Assembly (NCBI GenBank): GCA_963772065.1
Contig: CAVYVZ010000006.1
Location: forward strand, 197,628 to 261,627
Length of the DNA: 64,000 nucleotides
DNA from: CAVYVZ01 sp963772065
GTDB taxonomy: Bacteria > Acidobacteriota > Vicinamibacteria > Vicinamibacterales > UBA2999
Direction of reading: 5' to 3'
Part shown: in pieces, positions 10,001 to 19,109 of the stretch
How positions within the stretch are numbered: the first letter of the stretch is position 1
Layout of the letters: every line of letters begins with the position of its first letter
The notes under the pieces: generated by a model
Told to the model about the DNA's origin: nothing
What the model saw: only the letters and a program-made list of their open reading frames with translations
The model's database searches: none
Position numbers and translations under genes: made by a program

Positions 10001-10822
10001 TTGCGATCCGCCCGTCCCTTGTCGATGCCCGACCCGCCGCTGGCAAACTCGGGCTGCACGTTGACGACCCCGAACTGACGATCTTCCGTCTCGCGATTCG
10101 CCGCCATCATCCAGAGGAAGTTGATGGGGGTTCCGGGCGCCGCCACGTTCGGGTGGTAGCCGGCCGGCATCAGCACGACGTCGCCCTCGCGGACGATCGT
10201 GGCGAGCTCCGGGTCTCGGGGGTTCGTGTACACCGAGTTGCACGCCGAAGCCGGGCGCCGGCATGTCGATGTACAGGTAGGCTTCCTCGAGCATCGCGGC
10301 GTGCTCGTGCGGCGGCCACGAGGTCCAGTTGCCTGGCTGGCTGAAGGTGATCCCGGCGAGGATGCGTCCCGCGTTGACGTTCTTGCCGATCAGGATGTTC
10401 AGCTCGCGCTGGCTGCCCGGTCCTCCGGCGGCGAAGTGCAATCCGGGATCTTTCTGAACGTCGCTGAATGCCACGAACTGCAGCGGATAGCGCTTCCCTA
10501 CCGGCGCGGCGATCTCGGCGAGGTCGCAGCCCCCGGTTCCCGGCGTAACCTCGATCGACGCATCCCTCGGAACGTACAGCGAGTCGTACCGCACCAGCTC
10601 AAACGTCTGTCCTTCGGTCCGCACAGTGGCGGTACCCCGCAGGCAGATGAGACCAGTCTCCAGGTCCCCCGTATCGAAGCGGACGGGCGGGTCTCCCGCG
10701 TCGAGGATGATGCGACCGTAGTGGAGGTTCTTCGCTGCGGTACTCCCCGGCGCAACCGACTTGGACCGTCCCTTCTTGGAGGCGGTGTTTCGGACGATGC
10801 AGTTACTGGTGCTGATGGACAT
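9997..10822 (-). CDS. IolB/KduI-type 5-deoxy-uronate isomerase, frame-broken
   Basis: Bicupin of the IolB/KduI superfamily, about 275 residues once joined. It would isomerise 5-keto-4-deoxyuronate (KduI) or 5-deoxyglucuronate (IolB). The N-terminal cupin covers LHYGRIILDAGDPP to LQFVAFSDVQ. The C-terminal cupin has NWTSWPPHEH, then EEAYLYIDMPAPGFGVQL, and in the next frame VYTNPRDPELATIV, EGDVVLMPAGYHPN and APGTPINFLWMMA. The frame break is near 10228. WPPHEH and GYHPNVAAPG are closer to IolB, while the operon argues for a uronate substrate. The ATG at 10822 starts two bases after the upstream gene's stop, consistent with a polycistronic mRNA. Confidence 0.82.
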
Positions 10823-10824
10823 GG

Positions 10825-12678
10825 CTACGAACCCTCGACGCGCAACTGGAGCACCCACGACTTCGTCGCGCCGGGAGAAAGCGCGAGGTCGGTGCTCTCG
10901 ATGTTCAGGTGAAGCGGGACGGCGCCGCGCGCCCCCCGTCCGAGCGGACTGTCCTCGCTGGCGCGGACACTGATCGACTGCGGCCAGTCGGTCTTGAGGA
11001 CGGTGACGGCAAGGCGCCCTTCGCGTCCGTCGAAGTGGTCCGTGCGCCTCCCGTTCTCGGTGACGGTTCGCCACCGATTGGCCGTCGTGGGCACGGCCAC
11101 GCTCCAGTGCTGGATCGCGACCTGGCGCGTCGCGGAAAGGCGCTCCGACCGGGTTAGCGCCGTGCCGTCGAGTCGCCACTCGACCTCGCTCGTGAGACCA
11201 GCGTCGACGAGCTCCGCGGGCTTGCCGCCGACAACCGCCCAGCGCGACCAGCGCGCTTTGACGCCGCGGCCGTCCGCGAATGGCTCAATGGCGTCCGCGC
11301 CGTCGGCTGCGACGAGGGTTCGACCATCCGCGAGCCGAACGAACGGCGTCAACGCGGGGATGACCTGCTCGACCGGCACCGCAAAGCCCGCCAGGCCGTG
11401 CGGCGCCGGCAGATAGTCGGCGACGCCCGGTTTCGTTCCCGTGGTCAGCGGCAGGGCGAAGGCCGCGGCGGGCTCGCGCACCACCCATACGCCCGCCTGG
11501 CGTCCCGTGCGCGTGAAGAACTCGAACCGCGCGGCTCCGGCAAGGGACGGCATGCCGGGGAACGCCGCCACGCTTTCGGCGCGCAGCCCGGACATCAGCT
11601 GCAGGTGCGCATGCGCGAGCTTGCCGAAGAATCCCGCCGTCTGTTGCCACTCGCGGTCCTTGCTGATGTAGGAATAGTTGCCGCGCCCATAGTCGAAGAC
11701 CGAGAGCAGGTGTGTCTCGTCCTTGTAGTCTTTCCGCAGCCACAGCCATGCGCGGTAATACGCGGCGGCGACCTGCTCGAGCGGGACGGGCCGGAACTCG
11801 GGATGGATCGCGAGGAATCCCGGGATCTCCAGGGTGTCGAGGTAGCCGACGACCCCGAGGCTTCGCCCCCATGGATATCCGTAGCCGTCCGGCGAGACCA
11901 GATCCCACCAGAGGCGCATCTGCGTCTTCAGCGAGGGGCGCACCGCGTCCATGAGATCTTTTCGCCCGGCGATCTCCGCGGCCTCGAACACGTACCTCGC
12001 GTACTCGTTCGAATACCGGTCGTATCGCCCGGTCGGAAGCGCATCGTCCGCGTAGAGCGCGCCGGAGGTGAATTGGATCGCGGCCCGATCGAGGAGCGAG
12101 TCGAGCAGCGCGCGATCGTCCAGCAGCTTCGTGGCCCACGCGATTGCGGCGATGCGCGAGGCCACGCCAAGATAGTTCTCCGGCAGGTTGATCACCTGAC
12201 GCTTCACCGGGTCGTAGAAGCGCGTCGCGTCGAGCAGGAAGCGCCACTTCTTCTGTTCCTCGGTCGTCAGCGACTGCCACAAGCGGTTCTTCGACAGGTC
12301 GGCGCCGTAGTGCCACAGCGACAACGCCGCGTAGAGCTGCGAGAACCGCGTGCCTCCGAGCTTCACTTCGAGGAGGCCGATGTCGGCGATGGTGCGCACG
12401 ACATCGCGATCGCCGATTCTGTCGGCGCCGGTGAGCTGCGCGTAGGCGGCCACGGCACGGCCGAACGTTCCCCACGAGAATTCGCCGGTCGTCTGTGCGC
12501 CGACGATGCGGGCGGGCGGCGGATCGACCGTGCGGATATCCGCGACATGAGCCGAGAGCTCGCGGGTCAGAAACGCCTTCACGTCGGCGTCGAGCGCCGC
12601 CGTCGACACATTGCCGTCGGCGACCGGGGAGCCGGCGTGGAGCAACGCGACGACCGACGCGAGCAGCATGCGCGTCAT
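10825..12678 (-). CDS. Large secreted protein, possible (alpha/alpha) toroid polysaccharide-degrading enzyme
   Basis: A 617-residue exported protein with a signal peptide (MTRMLLASVVALLHAGSPVA). I do not recognise the family with certainty. Residues 60-340 are rich in helices with paired aromatic residues (WGTFGRAVAAYAQLTG, YDRYSNEYARYVFEAAE, GYPWGRSLGVVGYLDT), as in toroid barrels of uronate lyases and hydrolases; residues 380-615 look beta-rich (WSRWAVVGGKPAEL, TDHFDGREGRLAV), as in the C-terminal sheets of heparinase-like lyases. The ATG overlaps the ROK stop (TGATG). Its place first after the repressor in a uronate operon fits a lyase or glycosidase. No catalytic residues can be assigned. 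Confidence 0.55.
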   Translation of the reverse strand: MTRMLLASVVALLHAGSPVADGNVSTAALDADVKAFLTRELSAHVADIRTVDPPPARIVGAQTTGEFSWGTFGRAVAAYAQLTGADRIGDRDVVRTIADIGLLEVKLGGTRFSQLYAALSLWHYGADLSKNRLWQSLTTEEQKKWRFLLDATRFYDPVKRQVINLPENYLGVASRIAAIAWATKLLDDRALLDSLLDRAAIQFTSGALYADDALPTGRYDRYSNEYARYVFEAAEIAGRKDLMDAVRPSLKTQMRLWWDLVSPDGYGYPWGRSLGVVGYLDTLEIPGFLAIHPEFRPVPLEQVAAAYYRAWLWLRKDYKDETHLLSVFDYGRGNYSYISKDREWQQTAGFFGKLAHAHLQLMSGLRAESVAAFPGMPSLAGAARFEFFTRTGRQAGVWVVREPAAAFALPLTTGTKPGVADYLPAPHGLAGFAVPVEQVIPALTPFVRLADGRTLVAADGADAIEPFADGRGVKARWSRWAVVGGKPAELVDAGLTSEVEWRLDGTALTRSERLSATRQVAIQHWSVAVPTTANRWRTVTENGRRTDHFDGREGRLAVTVLKTDWPQSISVRASEDSPLGRGARGAVPLHLNIESTDLALSPGATKSWVLQLRVEGS

Positions 12679-13898
12679 CACGCCACCACCGGCGCCGCAA
12701 ACGCGGGGGCGGTCACGAGCGCGGCGGCCCCCTGCAGACGCGGATACTCGGACGTCGCCACGGTGCGAATGTCGAGCCCGGCGGCGGCGGGCGTCAGCCC
12801 GCGCTCGGACAGGCCGGCACGCACGGTCGGCTCGATCAAGTCCCAGGCGGCGGTGATTTCGCCGCCGATGTACACACGCGCCGGGTCATAGGCGTTGACG
12901 ACGGAGGCGAGGCCCAGGCCCAGAAATCGTCCGGTTGCCTGAATCGCGGCCACCGCCTTCACGTCGCCGGCACGCGCGCGGGCGATCAGATCGTCGATGC
13001 GGAAGTACTGCTCCTCCTCGGACGCGCCGCCGTCGACGTCGATCGATCGGCCGAAGTAACGCGCCAGCGTCGCGCGGTTCGACACGTACGCCTCCCAGCA
13101 GCCGGTCGCGCCGCAGGCGCAGCGCGGACCGTCGCCGGGCAGCGGGACGTGTCCGAATTCGCCGGCGATGTTGTTCCGCCCGCGCAGCATCTCCCCGTGG
13201 ATGATCACCCCCACGCCGAGGCCGTCCGCGATGTTCACGAAGACGAGATCACCCGCGGCCGACGGCTGGCCGTGCATCGCCCAGAGCTGCGCCAGCGCGC
13301 AGGCGCGTCCGGAGTTCTCGATCTGAACGGGAAGGCCGATTGCCTCCGCCAGCGGCTCTCGCAGGTCCACGTTGCGCCAGCCGAGCGTCGGCGCATACAC
13401 GATGCGCATCGTGTTCGGCTCAACCATGCCGGGCACGACGACGCCGACGCCGTCGCAGGCGTTCACGTCGCTGTGATCGGCGAGCAGCGCGCGAATGCGC
13501 GCGGCGATGGTGTTCACGAGCTGTTTCGGATCGCGCGGTGTCGGAATGCCGGTGACGCCGGCGATCGGCTTTCCGATCAGGTCCGCGAGCATCAGGTAGG
13601 TCTGGCTGGCCCGAATGTCGACCGCCGCGACGGCACGCCGCCGCGAGTCGATGTAGAGAAAGGTCGGCCTGCGCCCGCGAATCGTCTCACCGGCAGCCCC
13701 TTCGAAGACGAATCCATCCTTGAGCAGGTCGGTGACAATGAGGCTGACCGTGCCGCGGCGAACGCCCATCGCGCGCGCGAGGTCGGCGCGGGAGATCGGT
13801 TGATGGGTGCGAACGAGGTTCAACACGATGCGTCGGTTGATCTCGCGGGACGTGCCGCGCGTCGCAATCCGGAACCGAACGGGGTCAATCTTCCGCAT
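12678..13898 (-). CDS. ROK-family transcriptional repressor
   Basis: NagC/XylR-type regulator (406 residues) that probably represses the uronate operon and releases DNA when a sugar intermediate binds. The N-terminal winged helix is residues 20-80 (ISRADLARAMGVRRGTVSLI recognition region). A ROK sugar-kinase fold follows, with DIRASQTYLMLADL, a GDLVFVNIADGLGVGV glycine loop and the zinc motif CACGATGCWEAY near 285 (CxCGxxGCxE). It starts the transcript; its stop overlaps the next start. Two copies of TATTTTGTC upstream may be its binding sites. The effector is unknown; a KDG-like compound is inferred from the gene set. Confidence 0.9.
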   Translation of the reverse strand: MRKIDPVRFRIATRGTSREINRRIVLNLVRTHQPISRADLARAMGVRRGTVSLIVTDLLKDGFVFEGAAGETIRGRRPTFLYIDSRRRAVAAVDIRASQTYLMLADLIGKPIAGVTGIPTPRDPKQLVNTIAARIRALLADHSDVNACDGVGVVVPGMVEPNTMRIVYAPTLGWRNVDLREPLAEAIGLPVQIENSGRACALAQLWAMHGQPSAAGDLVFVNIADGLGVGVIIHGEMLRGRNNIAGEFGHVPLPGDGPRCACGATGCWEAYVSNRATLARYFGRSIDVDGGASEEEQYFRIDDLIARARAGDVKAVAAIQATGRFLGLGLASVVNAYDPARVYIGGEITAAWDLIEPTVRAGLSERGLTPAAAGLDIRTVATSEYPRLQGAAALVTAPAFAAPVVA

Positions 13899-13913
13899 TT
13901 CGTCTAATCGAAG

Positions 13914-14020
13914 GACAAAATAAGCCCAACGGAACCGCTAAAGGACGGAGACGGCGACCTGGGGCTCCCTGCCGGTAACGCTACGCCTCAGCGGCTTTTG
14001 GCCCAAGCCGAGACAAAATA
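13914..14020 (-). promoter_or_regulatory. Candidate ROK operator pair (two TATTTTGTC repeats)
   Basis: The 154-base gap between the ROK gene and the CDGSH gene contains the same nine bases, TATTTTGTC on the minus strand, at 13914-13922 and 14012-14020, embedded in GC-rich DNA. NagC-type ROK repressors bind sites with TTATTTTG-like half-sites, and paired distant sites allow looping. The 98-base spacing is near nine helical turns. The rest of the gap shows no gene; no clear -10/-35 pair was found. Confidence 0.45.
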
Positions 14021-14052
14021 GGTCCGCCGCCGGGTAAAGTCAATGTAAATGT

Positions 14053-14280
14053 TTATTTCGCCGGCTTATCGCCCGAGGCCGGCACGGCGATCTCCCCGGC
14101 GAGGAAGCCGATTGTCGAGTGGGTTCCGTCGCAGAACGGCTTGCGGCTCGACGCGCCGCACCGGCAGAGCGCGATCGGCATTCGATCGGCGTGGTACTCG
14201 GCGCCGTTCCAGTCCAGCACCTGCACGTCCTCGCCTTCCACCACATACGGCCCGTTCCGGCGGAGTCGAATCGTCGTCAT
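14053..14280 (-). CDS. CDGSH-type iron-sulfur protein
   Basis: A 75-residue protein with the CDGSH zinc-finger-like signature CRCGASSRKPFCDGTH near residues 39-54, which ligates a 2Fe-2S cluster through three Cys and one His. The preceding RNGPYVVEGEDVQVLDWNG is the usual lead-in for bacterial members. Expected role is electron transfer or cluster handling; no partner is indicated. It follows rho on the same strand with a two-base gap, so it is probably co-transcribed with it. Confidence 0.9.
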   Translation of the reverse strand: MTTIRLRRNGPYVVEGEDVQVLDWNGAEYHADRMPIALCRCGASSRKPFCDGTHSTIGFLAGEIAVPASGDKPAK

Positions 14281-14282
14281 CG

Positions 14283-15626
14283 TCAGCCCATTCTCTGCAT
14301 GGCGGCGAGGAACTCGCCGTTGGTCTTTGTCTTCGCCAATTTGTCGAGCAGCAGCTCCATTCCTTCGACCGGCGAGAGGGGCGCCAGCACCTTGCGGAGC
14401 ACCCAGATGCGATTGAGGTCCTCGCGCGCCAGCAACAGCTCCTCTTTCCGCGTGCCGCTCTTCTGCATGTCGATCGATGGGAACACGCGCTTGTCGGTGA
14501 GCTTGCGATCGAGATGGATCTCCATGTTGCCCGTGCCCTTGAACTCCTCGAAGATCACGTCGTCCATGCGCGAGCCGGTATCGATGAGCGCGGTCGCGAT
14601 AATCGTGAGCGAGCCGCCCTCCTCGACGTTGCGCGCCGCGCCGAAGAACCGCTTCGGTTTCTGCAGCGCGTTCGAATCGAGACCGCCGGAGAGCACCTTG
14701 CCCGATGCCGGAATCACCGTGTTGTAGGCGCGCGCCAGGCGCGTAATCGAGTCGAGCAGGATGAGCACGTGCTTCGTATGCTCGACGAGGCGCTTGGCCT
14801 TTTCGATGACCATCTCCGCAACCTGCACGTGCCGCTGTGCGGGCTCGTCGAATGTCGACGAGATCACCTCGCCGGTCACCGACCGCTGCATGTCGGTCAC
14901 CTCCTCGGGGCGCTCGTCAATCAGCAGAACGATGAGGTACACCTCGGGATGGTTCAGCGCGACGGACTGCGCGATGCTTTGAAGCAGCATCGTCTTTCCC
15001 GTGCGCGGCGGCGCAACGATGAGGCCGCGTTGGCCGCGGCCAATCGGCGTCATGAGGTCCATGACGCGGGCCGAGAGGTTCTCCGTCGCCGTTTCGAGCC
15101 GCAGGCGCTCCTGCGGATAGAGCGGGGTGAGGTTCTCGAAGAACAGCTTTTCGCGCGCGCGCTCGGGCGCCTCGAAATTGACCGCCTCGACCTTGATCAG
15201 CGCGAAGTAGCGCTCCCCCTCCTTCGGGGGCCGGATCTGACCCGAGACCGTGTCCCCTGTCTGCAGGTCGAACTTGCGGATTTGCGACGGCGAGACGTAG
15301 ATGTCGTCGGGCCCGTGCAGGTAGTTGTAGTCCGGCGCCCTCAGGAAACCGAATCCGTCGGGGAGCGTTTCCAGCACGCCTTCCGAAAAGATCAGCCCGC
15401 TCTGCTCGGCCTGCGCTTTCAGAATCTGGAAGATCAGATCCTGCTTGCGCAGGCCGCCGGCGCCGCCCACGTTGAGATCCTTCGCGATCAACGTGAGCTT
15501 CTGGATGCCCATGTCCTTGAGGTCGGTGATGTTCAAGGACGTGCCCTTCCCTCCCGCCGCGGTGTCGGCTGGCTGGTCGGGAGTCGGCGGCGAGAGGGCG
15601 CCCTTGTCCCTGGGCGTGCTGGCCAT
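14283..15626 (-). CDS. rho: Transcription termination factor Rho
   Basis: Hexameric RNA-dependent ATPase/helicase (447 residues) that terminates transcription. The N-terminal helical bundle is residues 28-75 (LNITDLKDMGIQKLTLIAKD), then the RNA-binding cold-shock-like domain (GFGFLRAPDYNYLHGPDDIYVSPSQIRKF in two pieces), and a RecA-type motor with Walker A APPRTGKTMLLQ near 210 and LIVLLIDERPEEVTDM near 240. The Q-loop and R-loop segments (ARAYNTV, GSRMDDVIFEEFKGTGNMEI) are intact. The common KAGKT form of the P-loop is RTGKT here. It is transcribed with the CDGSH gene. Confidence 0.97.
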   Translation of the reverse strand: MASTPRDKGALSPPTPDQPADTAAGGKGTSLNITDLKDMGIQKLTLIAKDLNVGGAGGLRKQDLIFQILKAQAEQSGLIFSEGVLETLPDGFGFLRAPDYNYLHGPDDIYVSPSQIRKFDLQTGDTVSGQIRPPKEGERYFALIKVEAVNFEAPERAREKLFFENLTPLYPQERLRLETATENLSARVMDLMTPIGRGQRGLIVAPPRTGKTMLLQSIAQSVALNHPEVYLIVLLIDERPEEVTDMQRSVTGEVISSTFDEPAQRHVQVAEMVIEKAKRLVEHTKHVLILLDSITRLARAYNTVIPASGKVLSGGLDSNALQKPKRFFGAARNVEEGGSLTIIATALIDTGSRMDDVIFEEFKGTGNMEIHLDRKLTDKRVFPSIDMQKSGTRKEELLLAREDLNRIWVLRKVLAPLSPVEGMELLLDKLAKTKTNGEFLAAMQRMG

Positions 15627-15642
15627 GGGTGCCCCGCGGCGG

Positions 15643-16014
15643 TCAGAACTGGTACGGACTGCGACCGATGCCGATGATGCTGCACGCGGCGATGACGTTC
15701 AGGTCGAGCCGGCGCGCCTCGGCGAGCAGCTCGTCGTTCTCGGCGCCCGGGTTCATCCAGATTTCGGCGATCCCCTTCTGCGCGAACTGCGGCAGCAGCG
15801 TAATGCCGATTTCCGGCGGCACGTACACCGTGGCCATGTCGATGCGCTGAGGAACGTCGAGCACGGTGGCGTACGTTTTCATGCCTTCGACCTCGGCCTC
15901 GTTCGGATTCACCGCCACCACAGTGTAGCCTTCGGCCTGGAAGGCTCGAAGCGCCTTGTTGCCGAACTTCGCCCGGTTGCTCGACGCGCCGACGACGGCG
16001 ACGACCTTGGACAT
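15643..16014 (-). CDS. CoA-binding (YccU-like) protein
   Basis: A 123-residue single Rossmann domain of the CoA-binding family. It begins with VVAVVGASSNRAKFGNKALRAF; the VNPNEAEVEGMKTYATVLDVP segment and EIWMNPGAENDELLAEA follow the usual order, and the terminal CSIIGIGRSP carries the conserved Cys-x-I pattern. Members bind CoA or nucleotides but have no settled reaction. The gene precedes rho by 16 bases and diverges from the glycosyltransferase gene with only 27 bases between starts, so promoters must overlap. Confidence 0.85.
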   Translation of the reverse strand: MSKVVAVVGASSNRAKFGNKALRAFQAEGYTVVAVNPNEAEVEGMKTYATVLDVPQRIDMATVYVPPEIGITLLPQFAQKGIAEIWMNPGAENDELLAEARRLDLNVIAACSIIGIGRSPYQF

Positions 16015-16041
16015 CGATCCATTGTGACAAAATGAGCGCGC

Positions 16042-17671
16042 GTGCGTCGACCGGCCCTTCTGCTGCTCCTGCTGTGCGTCCTCACGTTCTTCCTGGGGCT
16101 TGGCTGCCCGGCGATCACCGACGCCGACGAGGCGTACTACGCGGAATCGGCGCGTGAAATGGTCGAGCGCGGCGACTGGCTGACGCCGTATTACAACTAC
16201 GAGTACCGCTGGCAGAAGCCCGTTCTCTACTATTGGCTGACGGCGGTCACCTACATGATCGTTGGCATCGGCGAATGGTCGGCCCGATTCTGGTCGGCGC
16301 TGGCCGGAGTGGGGCTCGCCTTTGCTACGTGGCAGACCGGCGTCCGGCACATGAGGCGCGACGACGTCGGATGGCTTGGAGGGGCCATCGTCGCCACGAC
16401 GTTCGGCTACTTCGCGATCGGCCGCATGTCGCTGCCCGACCTGCCGCTCGCGTTCTTCATCACGCTTGCGATTGCGTCCGCCTTCGAGGGGCGCTGGACG
16501 CTCGCGGGCGTGGCGGCGGGGCTCGGCTTCCTGGTGAAAGGGCCGCTGGCCGTGCTGCTGCCGGCACTCGTATTCGTCCCGGTGTGGTGGCGCGAGCGCG
16601 ACACCCGCAGGGTAACCGCGGCGGATCTCGGTACGAGCAGGAGCCGCGTTCGCCCTCGTGGGTCTGCCGTGGTACGTCGCCATGACGCGGGAACATGGGA
16701 CGGCGTATCTGGAAAGCTTTTTCATCGGCGACAACCTCGAGCGCTTCGCAACCGACCGATTCAACGAGCCACGGTCGCCCTTCTTCTATGCGCCGGTGCT
16801 CCTCGGCGGAATGCTGCCATGGACGGCGTACCTCGTCGTGAGCGCGTGGCGGCCGCTCCGCGCCCTCGCCGCGCGGCGCCTGAGGCTCACCGACGAGGAA
16901 TGGCGGCTGGTCATCTGGGCGGCGGTGCCGTTCCTTTTCTTCTCCGCCTCGATCGGGAAGCAGCCCCGCTACATTCTGCCGATGCTGCCGCCGCTCGCCA
17001 TACTCGGCGCGCGGGCGATCCTCGATCGGCTGGACGCCGCACGCCGCGGCGATCGCGCCGCGCAGCGCGAGCTGCGGGTCTCCACCTACGCGACGGCGGT
17101 CATTCTTGCGCTCGTGGCGCTGGTGCTGGTGCAGACGCGTGAGCTGCTCGTGTCCGCCATCCCTGCCCTGACGTGGATGGCGCTCGGTGCGCTTCTCACG
17201 TGCGCGACCGTACTCGTGGTTACAGCGCGGCGGGGGCAGCTTGCGCACCTTCCTGTGCTGCTGCCCGTGTGCGCCGCGATCACGCTGCTGGCGATTCAGT
17301 CGGGAACGCTGTCGGGGCGGCGGCCTGAACCGGTCGAGGATATGGCGTCACTCGTTCGCGCGAACCGGCGGGCGGATGAGCCAATCGGCGTCCACCATGT
17401 GTTCGTCCGAAACCTGATCTTCTACACCGGGCTGCAGCAGGACGATCTCTTCAGCGATGAGCGCGCGACGGCATTCATGCGCTCGCCCAATCGCGTGCTG
17501 ATGGTCGTTCGCGATACCGATCTGCGCCGCCTGGAGGCTGTCGCGGGCGTGACGATGACCGAGCTCGGCGGGATCCGCTATTTCAACACCGCGAACGTGA
17601 AGTTTCGCTCGCTGATCTTTCCCGATCCGGATCGCGACATCCAACGAGTGCTCTTGGTCACCAATCGATAA
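16042..17671 (+). CDS. GT39-like membrane glycosyltransferase (ArnT/PMT type), frame-broken
   Basis: Polytopic membrane enzyme that uses a polyprenyl-phosphate sugar donor to modify lipid A, protein or another periplasmic acceptor. The first TM (RPALLLLLLCVLTFFLGLG) leads to the DADEAYYAESAREMVERGDW catalytic loop, where the first acidic residues are the GT39 signature; YRWQKPVLYYWL follows. Around ten TM segments occur in total. The GTG start at 16042 is assumed. The frame shifts near 16630: after RVTAADL the protein continues one base away as VRAGAAFALVGLPWYVAM, so an extra G is likely. Joined length is about 542 residues, as in the family. Acceptor unknown. Confidence 0.83.
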
Positions 17672-17726
17672 CGCTCTCGCCATCGCTGTCAGCGCGATCA
17701 GGCCGAAGTCGGATCGGCACCGAGGG

Positions 17727-19109
17727 TTAGGGGAATATCTTCCCCGGATTCAGAATGCCGTTCGGATCGAACGCCCTCTTGACGCGCTTCATGAGGGCGA
17801 TCTCGGCGTCTGAGAGCTCGATTCCGAGGTATTTCGCTTTGGCGAAGCCGATGCCGTGCTCGCCGGTGATCGAACCCTCGAGCGCCACGACCTGCTCGAA
17901 CAGCTTCCGTTCTGCGTGACGTGCCCGCTCGAGCTCCGCAGCGTCAGCTTTGTCGACCATGATGTTGACGTGGATGTTGCCGTCACCGGCATGGCCGAAG
18001 CACGCGATGCGCAGCGCGTGATCGCGCTTGAGCCCCGCGACGACCGTAAAGAGCTCGGGCACGCGGCCGCGCGGTACCACGACGTCGTGGTTGATCTTCA
18101 GCAGCCCGGTCGCGCGCAGCGCCAGCGAGAGCTGCCGCCGCAGCGTCCAGATCTGCTCGCGCTCGGACGCTGTCTCGGCGCGGACGACGACCACGGCGCC
18201 GCCTTCGGCGCACCCCTCCGCGACGCGGTTCATTTCGTCGGCAACCGCCGACGCGCCGCCGTCCACTTCCACGATGAGCGCGGCCTTCGCCTCGCGGGGC
18301 ACGACCGATTGACCAAGGTAGTCGTGCACCGCCTGGAGCGAGTCGGCATCCACGAGCTCGATCGCGGCGGGCACCGCGCGCAGCCTGATCAATGCCGTGA
18401 CGGCCTTTACCGCCGACTCGATGCCGTCGAAGAGCGCCAGCAGCGTCGCCTGAGCGGGAGGCTTCGGGATCAGGCGGAGCGTCGCTTTCGTGACGATCGC
18501 GAGCGTCCCTTCGGAGCCGACGATGAGCTGCGTGAGGTCGTACCCGACGACGTTCTTCACCGCTTTCGATCCGGTGTGGATGATTTCACCGGTGGGAAGC
18601 ACGGCTTCGAGCGCGAGCACGTAGCGGCGCGTGGTGCCGTATTTGAAGGCGCGCGGTCCGCCGGCGCATTCGGCGATGTTTCCGCCGATGGCCGACCGGT
18701 CGAGGCTGGCTGGATCGGGCGGATAGAACAGGCCGCGCTCCTCGACCGCGCGCTGCAGATCGCCGGTGATCACGTTCGGCTCCACGACCGCGAGCAGATT
18801 GATTTCGTCGATCTCGAGGATGCGGTTCATCCGCTCCATCGACAGCACGACGCCGCCGCGTGTCGGGACGGCGCCGCCCGTGTATCCGGTGCCGGCGCCG
18901 CGAACGACGATCGGAAGGTGATGCCCGGCACACAACCGCACGACCGCAGCGACCTGCTGCGTGTCGGCGGGCAACACGATGAGATCCGGCGGATGACCCT
19001 GGCCGAGTGCGTCCTGGCCGTACAACTCGCGTGAGGCGGGATCGGTCCGAATCCACTCGGCGCCTGCCGCGTCACGGAGCGCGTACAGGAACGTGTCAGG
19101 TAGTTCCAA
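17727..19109 (-). CDS. glcD: FAD-linked 2-hydroxyacid oxidase/dehydrogenase, GlcD type
   Basis: A 460-residue flavoprotein of the VAO/FAD_binding_4 family, similar to glycolate oxidase subunit GlcD or D-lactate dehydrogenase. The FAD site VVRGAGTGYTGGAVPTRGG lies near 70-90, and GGNIAECAGGPRAFKYGTT near 145-165 is the second flavin loop. The C-terminal oxidase domain shows CFGHAGDGNIHVNIM near 370 and the terminal EHGIGFAKAKYLG signature. No glcE or glcF partners are adjacent, so a single-subunit D-lactate dehydrogenase is as likely as GlcD. It overlaps the aminotransferase stop region by 14 bases, which suggests one transcript. Confidence 0.88.
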   Translation of the reverse strand: MELPDTFLYALRDAAGAEWIRTDPASRELYGQDALGQGHPPDLIVLPADTQQVAAVVRLCAGHHLPIVVRGAGTGYTGGAVPTRGGVVLSMERMNRILEIDEINLLAVVEPNVITGDLQRAVEERGLFYPPDPASLDRSAIGGNIAECAGGPRAFKYGTTRRYVLALEAVLPTGEIIHTGSKAVKNVVGYDLTQLIVGSEGTLAIVTKATLRLIPKPPAQATLLALFDGIESAVKAVTALIRLRAVPAAIELVDADSLQAVHDYLGQSVVPREAKAALIVEVDGGASAVADEMNRVAEGCAEGGAVVVVRAETASEREQIWTLRRQLSLALRATGLLKINHDVVVPRGRVPELFTVVAGLKRDHALRIACFGHAGDGNIHVNIMVDKADAAELERARHAERKLFEQVVALEGSITGEHGIGFAKAKYLGIELSDAEIALMKRVKRAFDPNGILNPGKIFP

